Positions 1 to 6,373 are shown, counted from the first letter of the stretch. The stretch: DNA of 6,466 nucleotides from an uncultured Bacilli bacterium (GCA_947627145.1 CANQUW010000113.1:1-6466); one strand, 5' to 3'. Numbers and translations: made by a program. The notes: generated by a model from the sequence alone, not told the origin.

Positions 1-540
1 TCCATGACACTTACTACAAGTTACTTCATCAAAGCCACCTTTACCTTTACACTCACTACAATCTTCAACTACATCTAAATCAAAATCTTTCTCACATCCA
101 TGGCATGCTTCCATAAAGTCTAAGGCAACTCTAATTAACAAATCATCCCCACGTCTTTTAGAATTACGGCTTCTACCTCCACCAAATCCGGAAGTAAATC
201 CACCTCTTCCACCACCGAATACACTATCGATGATATCATCTAAATCTATATCAACTCCGTCAAAACCTGAAAATCCAGAGAAACCTCCACCAAATCCAGA
301 TGAAGGACCATTGCCAGAAACACCAGCATGACCAAATCTATCATATTGACTTCTCTTCTGTTTATCAGAAAGAACAGAATAAGCTTCTTGTATTTCTTTA
401 AATTTCTCTTCAGCATCTTTATTATCTTTATTTAAATCCGGATGATACTTTTTAGCCATTTTTCTAAATGCACTTTTAATCTCAGCATCACTTGCGTCTT
501 TCTTAACACCAAGCACATCATAATAATCTTTTTTATTCAT
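1..540 (-). CDS. dnaJ: Chaperone protein DnaJ (Hsp40), N-terminal 180 residues, cut by window edge
   Basis: DnaJ is the cytosolic co-chaperone that delivers unfolded proteins to DnaK and stimulates its ATPase. The frame is open from the ATG at 540 to the left edge. The J domain covers about residues 1-70: it starts [12 protein letters not shown] and has the catalytic HPD loop at residues 33-35 ([10 protein letters not shown]). A Gly/Phe-rich linker follows (about 75-125, repeats such as [12 protein letters not shown]). The zinc-binding Cys-rich domain then begins with C161-x2-C164-KGKG and C175-x2-C178-HG, the second motif being cut off. An extra pair, C146 and C149 (ACHGCEK), precedes the first zinc motif. 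The rest of the zinc domain and the substrate-binding C-terminus lie outside the window. A Shine-Dalgarno AGGGGA lies about 10 nt upstream of the ATG. The gene starts 16 nt after pepF stops, so it is very probably the last visible gene of the operon. Identification is firm from the J domain plus zinc motifs. Confidence 0.97.
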   Translation of the reverse strand, partial: MNKKDYYDVLGVKKDASDAEIKSAFRKMAKKYHPDLNKDNKDAEEKFKEIQEAYSVLSDKQKRSQYDRFGHAGVSGNGPSSGFGGGFSGFSGFDGVDIDLDDIIDSVFGGGRGGFTSGFGGGRSRNSKRRGDDLLIRVALDFMEACHGCEKDFDLDVVEDCSECKGKGGFDEVTCSKCHG

Positions 541-556
541 TTACTTCACTTCCCCT

Positions 557-2365
557 CTATTTATATACTTCTCTATATAAATCTTTAAACTCACTAAGTA
601 GCTTATTAAATGAATTTAATGCCTCACGCACTACACTACCATCTTTCATATCAATACCTAAAGTTAAGACCTCATCAAGTGGAAATTCACTTCCACCTAA
701 ACTTAAAAATTTAAGGTATTTATCTCTAAACTCAGTATCTCCTTCAAATATTTTATTAGCGATAACAACAGATGCACTCATACTAGTAGCATACTGATAT
801 ACATAAAATGGTGTATAGAAATGTGGAATTCTCTCCCATTCATATTTTATTTCTTCATCAATTACTACACTATCACCAAAATATTTACGATTAAGTTCTA
901 AATAGTAATTGCATAAATCTTCATTAGTAAGATTTTCTCCTGCTTCACGTCTTTTATATACACCTGCCTCAAACTCCGCAAACATACTTTGACGATAAAT
1001 AGTTGCTTTATAATTATCTAAAAGTTTATTCATAATAGATAACTTTTCATACTTATCATTACTATTTTTAATATTATATAAAGCAAGTAATAATTCATTA
1101 ACTGTTGATGCTATCTCTGCAACAAAAATAGAATAATCAGCATATTGTCTTAAATTATTACGGCATGAATAAACACTATGCATAGAATGTCCTAACTCAT
1201 GTGCCATAGTAGAAACATCATTATATTCTCCATTAAAATTAAGAAGAATATATGGTTCTGTATCATAAGTAGAAGATGAATAACCTCCACCTCTCTTACC
1301 TAGACTAGGCATAACATCTATAAGTCTATTATTAAATATATTAGAAGCATCCTTAACATAATTTTCACCTAAAGGTTTAATAATTTCAAGTACTTTATCT
1401 CTTGCTTCTTCAAATGTAAAATTATCTTTAACATCATCTACTATATTAACATAAGTATCATATAAATGAAATTCATCTAAACCTAAAGCATCTTTTTTGA
1501 ATTTATAATAATCATATAAATAAGGAAGACCTTTTTCTACTTCTTTAAGTAAATTATCATAAACTTCTATATTTATATTATCTGAAAATAAATGTTGTTC
1601 TCTTTTACTATTAAAATTATATACTTTAGAAAGTGCCATATTACTATCTACATTTCCCATATAAATAGATGATATAGTATTTTTAAAATTACCATAAGTA
1701 TTATATAGAGATTTAAATGCATCACGTCTTACACGTCTATCTTTACTTTTAAGATAAAGTGAATAATTAGCTTCAGTAATTTCTACTAAATTACCATTTT
1801 CATCTTTTATAGGATCAAACTTCAATTCAGAATTATCAAGTACATTAAATATATCATCAGTAGCATCCAACGCTTTAGAGAATGTTGCAACTATTCTTTC
1901 TTTATCTTCATCTAAATAATGTTCTCTATATCTGTTCATATTTTCAAAATGTTTTTTAAAATTTCTTAAAAAATCATTTTCATTAAGCATTTCTAAGATA
2001 CGTTCAAAATCTTCATTAAAGAACTCTGCATCTATAAAAGAACTTCTATTATTTATATCATACATAACATCCATTATCTGACTAGATAATTTTTGATATT
2101 TTACATTACTAACATCTTCATCACTTTTTAAATGTGCATAAAGATATAATTTATTTAATAATTTACTCATCTCTTCTGATAGATGTAAATATTCTTCTAA
2201 AGTATTTGAATCTTTAAATAACTTACCTTTATAATCATCTATTTTAGGTACTAATTCTAATAACTTCTTATAATCATTATCAAAATCTTCTTCTGTTTTA
2301 TAAATTCTTGTTAAATCCCACTTATACTTCTCATCTATTTCACTACGTAGTTTTTGTTTATCCAT
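557..2365 (-). CDS. pepF: Oligoendopeptidase F, M3B family zinc metallopeptidase
   Basis: This is a predicted cytosolic zinc peptidase that cuts short oligopeptides, a role established for the PepF/M3B family. The 602-residue length is typical. The zinc site HELGH is at residues 389-393, with the third ligand probably E417 in FVAEIASTVNE. The conserved C-terminal motif RIPHFYTPFYVYQYATS (H515, Y517, Y521 to Y525) supplies substrate-binding His and Tyr residues in the family. The start MDKQKLRSEIDEKYKWDLT matches the usual PepF N-terminus ('W-DL'). No signal peptide or membrane segment is visible. The ATG at 2365 has a good ribosome site, AAAGGAGA at 2371-2378. The stop is TAG, and it overlaps the region holding the dnaJ ribosome site. 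The gene lies between dnaK and dnaJ, an unusual place. A role in clearing peptides made during stress proteolysis is my inference from position only. The family assignment is firm; oligopeptide substrates are not known. Confidence 0.95.
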   Translation of the reverse strand: MDKQKLRSEIDEKYKWDLTRIYKTEEDFDNDYKKLLELVPKIDDYKGKLFKDSNTLEEYLHLSEEMSKLLNKLYLYAHLKSDEDVSNVKYQKLSSQIMDVMYDINNRSSFIDAEFFNEDFERILEMLNENDFLRNFKKHFENMNRYREHYLDEDKERIVATFSKALDATDDIFNVLDNSELKFDPIKDENGNLVEITEANYSLYLKSKDRRVRRDAFKSLYNTYGNFKNTISSIYMGNVDSNMALSKVYNFNSKREQHLFSDNINIEVYDNLLKEVEKGLPYLYDYYKFKKDALGLDEFHLYDTYVNIVDDVKDNFTFEEARDKVLEIIKPLGENYVKDASNIFNNRLIDVMPSLGKRGGGYSSSTYDTEPYILLNFNGEYNDVSTMAHELGHSMHSVYSCRNNLRQYADYSIFVAEIASTVNELLLALYNIKNSNDKYEKLSIMNKLLDNYKATIYRQSMFAEFEAGVYKRREAGENLTNEDLCNYYLELNRKYFGDSVVIDEEIKYEWERIPHFYTPFYVYQYATSMSASVVIANKIFEGDTEFRDKYLKFLSLGGSEFPLDEVLTLGIDMKDGSVVREALNSFNKLLSEFKDLYREVYK

Positions 2366-2370
2366 TATTT

Positions 2371-2378
2371 TCTCCTTT
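2371..2378 (-). promoter_or_regulatory. Ribosome binding site of pepF
   Basis: AAAGGAGA lies 5 nt before the pepF ATG at 2365. It is close to the anti-Shine-Dalgarno consensus, so pepF has its own efficient translation start rather than depending on coupling to dnaK 67 nt upstream. I see no convincing separate promoter in the 67-nt gap. Confidence 0.8.
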
Positions 2379-2405
2379 ACAATTAATACAATATAACTAA
2401 AGATA

Positions 2406-2427
2406 AAGTTCTAGTTACCTAGAACTT
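2406..2427 (-). terminator. Perfect 9-bp hairpin between dnaK and pepF: leaky terminator or processing/stability element
   Basis: AAGTTCTAG and CTAGAACTT form a perfect 9-bp stem around a 4-nt loop, starting 5 nt after the dnaK stop codon. On the minus (transcribed) strand the stem is followed by TATCTTTAGTT, which is only moderately T-rich, not a clean T-run. A strong intrinsic terminator is therefore unlikely. Partial termination, or a 3' end that protects the hrcA-grpE-dnaK message, fits better and would lower pepF-dnaJ relative to dnaK. The structure is seen directly; the function is inferred. Confidence 0.55.
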
Positions 2428-2432
2428 ACATC

Positions 2433-4256
2433 TTATTTTTCTTCATATTCTGCATCTTGAACATTATCTTCTTTGTTATCAGAAGTAGCATTATCTGTAT
2501 TATTAGAAGCTTCTGCTCTTTCTTTATTTATATTTTCATAAACTTTAGCAGCAAGTCCCATAGCTTTTTCACTTAAAGCATCTTTTTTAGCTTTAATTTC
2601 TTCTATGTCGTCTCCTTCAAGAGCTTTCTTTAAGTCATCAACTAATCCTTCTACTTCTTTTTTCTCATTGTCATCAACTTTATCTCCTAAATCTTTAATA
2701 GATTTTTCAGTTTGGAATACCAATTGTTCAGCTTCATTTCTTGCATCTGCTTCTTCTTTACGTTTATTATCTTTTTCTTTATTTTCTTCTGCTTCTTTCT
2801 TCATTCTTTCAATTTCATCATCAGAAAGGTTTGTACTTGCAGTAATTGTAATTGATTGTTCTTTGTTAGTTCCAAGGTCTTTTGCAGTAACATTAACAAT
2901 ACCATTAGCATCTATATCAAATTTAACTTCAATTTGAGGAACTCCACGAGGTGCAGGTGGGATATTTCCAAGTTGGAAACGTCCAAGTGTTTTGTTATCA
3001 GCAGCCATTGGTCTTTCACCTTGTAATACATGTACATCAACTGCAGGTTGATTATCAGCAGCAGTTGAGAACACTTCGCTCTTACTAGTTGGAATAGTAG
3101 TATTTCTTGGTATTAATACAGTACATACTCCACCTAAAGTTTCAATTCCAAGTGAAAGTGGTGTAACATCAAGTAAAACTATATCATTAACATCTCCAGT
3201 TAAAACTCCACCTTGAATAGCAGCACCCATAGAAACAACTTCATCAGGGTTAACTTCCTTACTTGGTTCTTGTCCTAACTCTTTACTAATTAAATCATAT
3301 ACCATTGGAATACGAGTAGAACCACCAACAAATATTACTTTATCAATATCACTCTTAGAAAGTTTAGCATCCTTTAAAGCTTTTCTAACTGGTTCAACTG
3401 TAGAGTCCACTAAATCACGGATTAAATCTTCGAACTTAGCACGTGTCAAACTAACATCTAAGTGAAGTGGTCCACCATCTGCTCCTTGAGTAATGAATGG
3501 TGCAGAAATTTGAGTAGTAGTAACTCCACTTAAATCTTTCTTAGCTTTTTCTGCAACTTCTTTAAGTCTTTGCATTGCCATCTTATCTTTAGATAAATCA
3601 ACACCATTTTCTTTCTTAAAGTTTTCAACTAAATAATCAATAATTCTTTGGTCAAAGTCATCTCCACCAAGTTTATTATTACCACTAGTAGATTTAACTT
3701 CAAATACACCATCCCCTAGTTCAAGTATTGAAACATCAAATGTTCCTCCACCTAAATCGTAAACTAAGATTGTTTGTCCTTCTTCTTTTTCAAGTCCATA
3801 AGCAAGAGATGCTGCAGTTGGTTCGTTTATAATACGTTCAACATCTAACCCTGCAATCTTACCTGCATTTTTAGTTGCTTGTCTTTGAGAATCATTAAAG
3901 TATGCTGGAACTGTAATAACAGCTTTAGTAACTTTTTCTCCTAAATAATCTTCAGCATAATCTTTCATATAAGAAAGTATCATAGCTTCAATTTCTTCTG
4001 GTGTATATTTCTTACCTTCTGCTTCAACTTTTTCACTTGTACCAATTAATCTCTTAATTGATGAAATAGTATTTGGATTAGTAATAGCTTGACGCTTAGC
4101 AGCATCTCCTACTATTCTTTCTCCATTTTTAAATGCTACAACTGATGGAGTTGTACGTCCTCCTTCAGGGTTTGGGATTACTTTTGCGCTCCCAGCTTCC
4201 AAAACAGATACACAACTATTTGTTGTACCTAAATCAATTCCTATTATTTTACTCAT
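2433..4256 (-). CDS. dnaK: Chaperone protein DnaK (Hsp70)
   Basis: DnaK is the central ATP-driven chaperone that binds exposed hydrophobic peptide segments, in cycles driven by DnaJ and GrpE. The 607-residue protein is complete. The nucleotide-binding domain (about 1-355) has phosphate loop 1 [12 protein letters not shown] (about 5-16), then [10 protein letters not shown], phosphate loop 2 [14 protein letters not shown] and the adenosine motif [10 protein letters not shown]. The interdomain linker [16 protein letters not shown] is present, followed by the beta substrate-binding domain (about 370-480) and a charged helical lid. The tail is Asn/Asp-rich and ends DAEYEEK. The segment after [17 protein letters not shown] is short, lacking the extra loop of Gram-negative DnaK, which supports a Gram-positive-type host. 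The ribosome site AAGGAG sits about 8 nt before the ATG. The start overlaps the last 8 nt of grpE (ATGAGTAA), implying translational coupling and matched expression. The stop is TAA. Identification is certain. Confidence 0.99.
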   Translation of the reverse strand: MSKIIGIDLGTTNSCVSVLEAGSAKVIPNPEGGRTTPSVVAFKNGERIVGDAAKRQAITNPNTISSIKRLIGTSEKVEAEGKKYTPEEIEAMILSYMKDYAEDYLGEKVTKAVITVPAYFNDSQRQATKNAGKIAGLDVERIINEPTAASLAYGLEKEEGQTILVYDLGGGTFDVSILELGDGVFEVKSTSGNNKLGGDDFDQRIIDYLVENFKKENGVDLSKDKMAMQRLKEVAEKAKKDLSGVTTTQISAPFITQGADGGPLHLDVSLTRAKFEDLIRDLVDSTVEPVRKALKDAKLSKSDIDKVIFVGGSTRIPMVYDLISKELGQEPSKEVNPDEVVSMGAAIQGGVLTGDVNDIVLLDVTPLSLGIETLGGVCTVLIPRNTTIPTSKSEVFSTAADNQPAVDVHVLQGERPMAADNKTLGRFQLGNIPPAPRGVPQIEVKFDIDANGIVNVTAKDLGTNKEQSITITASTNLSDDEIERMKKEAEENKEKDNKRKEEADARNEAEQLVFQTEKSIKDLGDKVDDNEKKEVEGLVDDLKKALEGDDIEEIKAKKDALSEKAMGLAAKVYENINKERAEASNNTDNATSDNKEDNVQDAEYEEK

Positions 4257-4857
4257 TATTATCGTCTCCTTCTTTTTTCTTATTTATTTTAACACTAGCG
4301 GGTCTTATAACCCTGTCTTTTAATTTATAACCCTTAAGCATTACATCAATAACAACATCATCATCCATATCAGAAACACTATCTGTCATTAATGCTTGCT
4401 CCAAGTTTGGATCAAATACTTCCCCAACACGTGAGATTTCTTCTACTCCATAACTTTTAAGTATTTCAACAAGTCTTGCATACATCATTTTAAATCCACT
4501 AAGGAATTTAGAAAGTTCATCACTTAAATTATCATCATCTAAGTTAATTGCTCTTTCAAAATTATCAACTATCTCAATTAAATCCAAAATAATATCTTGA
4601 TTACAATATTTTTTAAAATTTGTAATTTCATCATCTTTTCTTTTACGATAGTTAATAAGCTCAGCCTGTGAATACTTAACTTTTTCAGTAAGCTCACTAA
4701 CTTGTTTTTCTAACTCACTTATCTTCTCTTTGTATTTATTCTTTTTATGTTTTTTACATTCTTTTTTTTCATCGCAACAACATTTTTTATCTTCTTTTAT
4801 TACTTCTTCTTTTACTTCGTCTAAAGTCTCTTCTACTTTTTCTTTATTTTCTTCCAT
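4249..4857 (-). CDS. grpE: Nucleotide exchange factor GrpE, with Cys-rich N-terminal tail
   Basis: GrpE is the dimeric factor that releases ADP, and so substrate, from DnaK. From the ATG at 4857 it has 202 residues, a normal length. Residues 1-43 form an acidic-then-basic, probably disordered tail. A long coiled coil follows (about 44-75, [20 protein letters not shown]), then helices around residues 80-125, then the beta-wing head with the signature [12 protein letters not shown]...[18 protein letters not shown] His common after FDPNL is Glu here. The tail carries CCC at 26-28, C34 and H37, which is unusual. In-frame starts also exist at 4866 (GTG) and 4863 (ATG, overlapping the hrcA TGA). 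I prefer ATG 4857 because AAAGG lies 8 nt before it, whereas that site would be too close to the others. The stop overlaps the dnaK start. Identification is firm; the start is likely but not proven. Confidence 0.95.
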   Translation of the reverse strand: MEENKEKVEETLDEVKEEVIKEDKKCCCDEKKECKKHKKNKYKEKISELEKQVSELTEKVKYSQAELINYRKRKDDEITNFKKYCNQDIILDLIEIVDNFERAINLDDDNLSDELSKFLSGFKMMYARLVEILKSYGVEEISRVGEVFDPNLEQALMTDSVSDMDDDVVIDVMLKGYKLKDRVIRPASVKINKKKEGDDNNE

Positions 4858-4862
4858 CCTCA

Positions 4863-5849
4863 TCACCTTTCAATATTTTCCTTTAAGTACTCAAGCATAG
4901 AAACAACACGTTCATATTCCATACGTTTAGGTCCAATAATCGCAATTGTTCCTTCTTCTGCTCCAGTCTTAAACTTAGTCTTTATAACAGTAACATCAGA
5001 ATCAATATTATTCTCACTACCGATATAAATATTTATATTATTATCAGCATCAGCTGATATCTCATTAACAATATCATTATCTTCAAATTTATTAAATAAA
5101 CTCTTAATCTTATCAACACTACTAAATTCTGGTTGAGATAAAAATTTATTTTTACCAACTATATTGACATCAGGTTCTGAAACTTCAGAAAAGACATTAT
5201 AGAAAGCATTATAAATTTGTTCATGTTGTTCTACATACTTGCCAATTATCGGTTTAATATCATATTCAAGTTTAGTAGAAACTTCATCAATTGGTGTACC
5301 AACAATTAAATTATTAATAAGTGATACCGTCTTAGATATATCTTTACTAGAAACATCTTTAAGCTCAAGTGTCTTATGTTCTACATGACCTTTATCAGTA
5401 ACAACAATAACTATCATGCTATCTCCCGCAATAGGAACTACTTCAATTTTTTTAAGTAAGTTCTCATGCGAAGATGACCCAAGAACAACTGTTGCATAAC
5501 TAGTCATATCAGATATAACTTGTAAACTTTTGTTAATACAATCAGATAAAACCATCTCTTGATTTTTAAATATTATCTGTAATTTTAACATATCTTCAGC
5601 ATTCATCTTCTTAAGTTCCATCAAATTATCAACATAATATCTATATCCTTCTTCTGATGGAATTCTACCAGATGATGTATGAGTTTTTTCAAGTAATTTC
5701 TTTTCCTCTAAGGTTGCCATCTCACTACGAACTGTTGCACTAGAACATTTTAATTTTTTACAAATTAAATTAGAACTAACAGGTTTCGCAAGTTTTATAT
5801 AATGTTCTACTATTAACTTAAGAATCTTATTCTGTCTATCAGTTAACAT
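4863..5849 (-). CDS. hrcA: Heat-inducible transcription repressor HrcA
   Basis: HrcA is the repressor of class I heat-shock genes. In Gram-positive bacteria it binds CIRCE operators as a dimer and depends on GroEL to stay active. From the ATG at 5849 it has 328 residues, close to the usual ~340. The N-terminal winged helix (about 1-75) starts MLTDRQNKILKLIVEHYIK. It has the recognition region SSATVRSEMATLEE at 36-49 and the conserved wing motif HTSSGRIPSEEGYRYYVD at 57-74. The remainder is the GAF-like/dimerisation region (about 90-325), including a KFKTGAEEGTIAIIGPKRMEYE segment near the end. An in-frame GTG at 5864 falls inside the GGAGGT ribosome site of the ATG at 5849, so the shorter start is chosen; it also matches the family N-terminus. 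The gene ends in TGA followed at once by a second in-frame TGA. Two operator sites in its own promoter imply autoregulation. Confidence 0.97.
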   Translation of the reverse strand: MLTDRQNKILKLIVEHYIKLAKPVSSNLICKKLKCSSATVRSEMATLEEKKLLEKTHTSSGRIPSEEGYRYYVDNLMELKKMNAEDMLKLQIIFKNQEMVLSDCINKSLQVISDMTSYATVVLGSSSHENLLKKIEVVPIAGDSMIVIVVTDKGHVEHKTLELKDVSSKDISKTVSLINNLIVGTPIDEVSTKLEYDIKPIIGKYVEQHEQIYNAFYNVFSEVSEPDVNIVGKNKFLSQPEFSSVDKIKSLFNKFEDNDIVNEISADADNNINIYIGSENNIDSDVTVIKTKFKTGAEEGTIAIIGPKRMEYERVVSMLEYLKENIER

Positions 5850-5853
5850 AAAT

Positions 5854-5863
5854 ACAACCTCCA
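5854..5863 (-). promoter_or_regulatory. Ribosome binding site that fixes the hrcA start
   Basis: The minus strand reads GTGGAGGTTGTATTTATG. GGAGGT is a near-perfect ribosome site placed 8 nt before the ATG at 5849. The upstream in-frame GTG at 5864 overlaps this motif and has no site of its own, so it should not be used as the start. Confidence 0.85.
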
Positions 5864-5868
5864 CTTCT

Positions 5869-5895
5869 TTAGCACTACTAATTTATGAGTGCTGA
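5869..5895. promoter_or_regulatory. CIRCE operator 1 (HrcA binding site) at the transcription start
   Basis: TTAGCACTA, 9 nt, GAGTGCTGA matches the CIRCE consensus TTAGCACTC-N9-GAGTGCTAA at 16 of 18 arm positions, with exact 9-9-9 spacing. It lies just downstream of the -10 box of the hrcA promoter and overlaps the expected transcription start. It will also be present in the 5' leader of the mRNA. This is the standard location for HrcA repression. Confidence 0.93.
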
Positions 5896-5899
5896 TTAT

Positions 5900-5928
5900 A
5901 TTATATGACACCTTTTAGCACTTGTCAA
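5900..5928 (-). promoter_or_regulatory. Perfect-consensus sigma-A promoter of the hrcA-grpE-dnaK-pepF-dnaJ operon
   Basis: On the minus strand, TTGACA (5923-5928), a 17-nt spacer and TATAAT (5900-5905) match the housekeeping promoter consensus exactly. A second overlapping TATAAT (5895-5900) is 5 nt further downstream. Transcription should start near 5890-5894, inside CIRCE 1, giving a leader of about 45 nt before the hrcA ATG. So strong a promoter implies that control is mainly by repression. Confidence 0.9.
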
Positions 5929-5941
5929 GAGAAATTGCTAA
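5915..5941. promoter_or_regulatory. CIRCE operator 2, diverged, overlapping the -35 box
   Basis: TTAGCACTT, 9 nt, AATTGCTAA keeps the 9-9-9 layout of CIRCE and 15 of 18 consensus arm bases. It covers the TTGACA -35 box of the operon promoter on the minus strand. Its centre is 46 nt from that of operator 1. It is weaker than operator 1 by match, but the preserved spacing makes chance unlikely. Bound HrcA here would block sigma contact at -35. Confidence 0.75.
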
Positions 5942-5973
5942 AAATTTACACCGAAAGAAATCAAAAAACTTAC

Positions 5974-5979
5974 TATAAT
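5974..5979 (+). promoter_or_regulatory. Possible -10 box for the divergent small ORF
   Basis: TATAAT at 5974-5979 (a second copy overlaps at 5979-5984) lies about 55 nt upstream of the plus-strand ATG at 6033. No good -35 stands 16-18 nt before it: TTTACA at 5945-5950 is 23 nt away. The region is A/T-rich, so TATAAT could be chance. Treat as a weak candidate. Confidence 0.35.
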
Positions 5980-5989
5980 ATAATTGAGG

Positions 5990-6004
5990 GGAGAAAATAT
6001 CTCC
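5990..6004 (+). promoter_or_regulatory. Small leader hairpin upstream of the divergent ORF
   Basis: GGAGA, 5-nt loop AAATA, TCTCC form a 5-bp perfect stem in the probable leader of the 6033 ORF. The TCTCC arm could instead pair with the ribosome site GGAGG at 6022-6026, using one G-U pair. A switch in translation is conceivable, but both stems are short. Confidence 0.3.
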
Positions 6005-6021
6005 AAAATAATTACACAGGG

Positions 6022-6026
6022 GGAGG
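6022..6026 (+). promoter_or_regulatory. Strong ribosome binding site for the 84-codon ORF
   Basis: AGGGGGAGGA, with GGAGG as its core, sits 6 nt before the ATG at 6033. In such A/T-rich DNA this G-run is striking. It is the best evidence that the short ORF really is translated from this ATG. Confidence 0.8.
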
Positions 6027-6032
6027 AATACT

Positions 6033-6287
6033 ATGTCAATTAAAATATTAAAAAAAATTAAAAGCGAAAAAGATAAAAAGAATTATTCATTTGCAAAAAA
6101 CGGATGGGAATATTATGAAACTATATTTAAAATCAATAATGAATACTTTAGAGGTATTATAAATATAGGTATAAACAACAACAACAATAGAACCTTATAT
6201 GATATCACAAGTATAAAAAAGACGCCCGCGATCGGCAAAGTAGATGAATCTACCGTCGATTTAATCGGTACGTCTTCTAACAACTAA
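6033..6287 (+). CDS. Small protein resembling the C-terminal part of phage-type LPD/PBECR nuclease-like domains; function unknown
   Basis: This is an 84-residue protein, not firmly recognised. It has a Lys-rich start (KILKKIKSEKDKK), then WEYYETIFKINNEYFRGIINIGI, an Asn run of five, and LYDITSIKKTP, ending in a Ser/Asn-rich tail. The beta-hairpin-like 'YFRGIINIGI' plus 'LYDITSIKKT' pattern recalls, from memory, the end of nuclease-like or polyvalent-protein domains in MuF-type phage and conjugative-element proteins. Those proteins are usually far larger, so this would be a lone domain piece or a remnant. No signal peptide, membrane segment or DNA-binding motif is evident. The start is well supported by AGGGGGAGGA 6 nt upstream. 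The gene is divergent from hrcA across 183 nt and converges on rubrerythrin. The last ~20 codons use CCC, GCG, ATC, GGC and GTC, unlike the A/T-ending codons elsewhere. Real translation is likely; the family link is a guess. Confidence 0.65.
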   Translation: MSIKILKKIKSEKDKKNYSFAKNGWEYYETIFKINNEYFRGIINIGINNNNNRTLYDITSIKKTPAIGKVDESTVDLIGTSSNN

Positions 6288-6313
6288 TATATTACAAGAT
6301 TAACAAAATGTCA

Positions 6314-6338
6314 ATATATTATTAACATATATTATTAA
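6314..6338. repeat. Tandem 13-nt A/T repeat, two copies
   Basis: ATATATTATTAA occurs at 6314-6325 and again at 6327-6338, one base apart, giving a 13-nt period. It lies in the A/T-rich gap between the small ORF and the terminator. It is probably slippage in low-complexity DNA with no evident function. Confidence 0.5.
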
Positions 6339-6368
6339 AAAGACAAATAGAACTACCTACTTGTCTTT
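6339..6368 (-). terminator. Intrinsic terminator of the rubrerythrin gene, possibly bidirectional
   Basis: On the minus strand AAAGACAAGTAG pairs with CTATTTGTCTTT: 12 bp including one G-U pair, with a 6-nt loop, followed by further T residues so the RNA ends CUUUUUAAU. It starts 5 nt after the rubrerythrin stop. On the plus strand the same stem has an A-C mismatch and a poorer T tail (TCTTTAA), so termination of the convergent small ORF would be weaker. Confidence 0.8.
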
Positions 6369-6373
6369 AAATA

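Noticed and set aside
2605..2937. Plus-strand open frame of 110 codons inside dnaK
   Set aside because: It is antisense to the Glu/Lys-rich lid region of dnaK, giving a Ser/Phe-rich low-complexity product. It has no ribosome site and no sign of its own coding pressure.
4133..4330. Plus-strand open frame of 65 codons across the dnaK/grpE junction, looking like a small membrane protein
   Set aside because: The Leu/Phe-rich product is the mirror of Lys/Glu codons on the coding strand. Two certain genes occupy the region on the other strand, and no ribosome site precedes the ATG.
4860..4865. Read-through of TGA at the end of hrcA as a sense codon
   Set aside because: Two TGA codons are adjacent and followed by only a few codons before TAG. 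The family end is reached at ENIER, and the grpE start overlaps here, so TGA acts as a stop.
4858..4866. Upstream GTG and ATG starts for grpE
   Set aside because: The AAAGG site lies almost against these codons, and suits the ATG at 4857 (8-nt spacing) instead.
5850..5864. GTG start for hrcA giving five extra residues
   Set aside because: The GTG is part of the GGAGGT ribosome site for the ATG at 5849, and HrcA proteins typically begin MLTDRQ.
6155..6190. Asn-run (aacaacaacaac) as a CRISPR-like or phase-variation repeat
   Set aside because: It is only five Asn codons of mixed AAT/AAC in an Asn-rich protein; too short and irregular for an array or a convincing slippage switch.
6247..6264. 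Inverted bases ACCG...CGGT near the end of the small ORF as an operator or terminator
   Set aside because: The outer stem is 4-5 bp around a 10-nt loop and no T-run follows; not distinguishable from chance.
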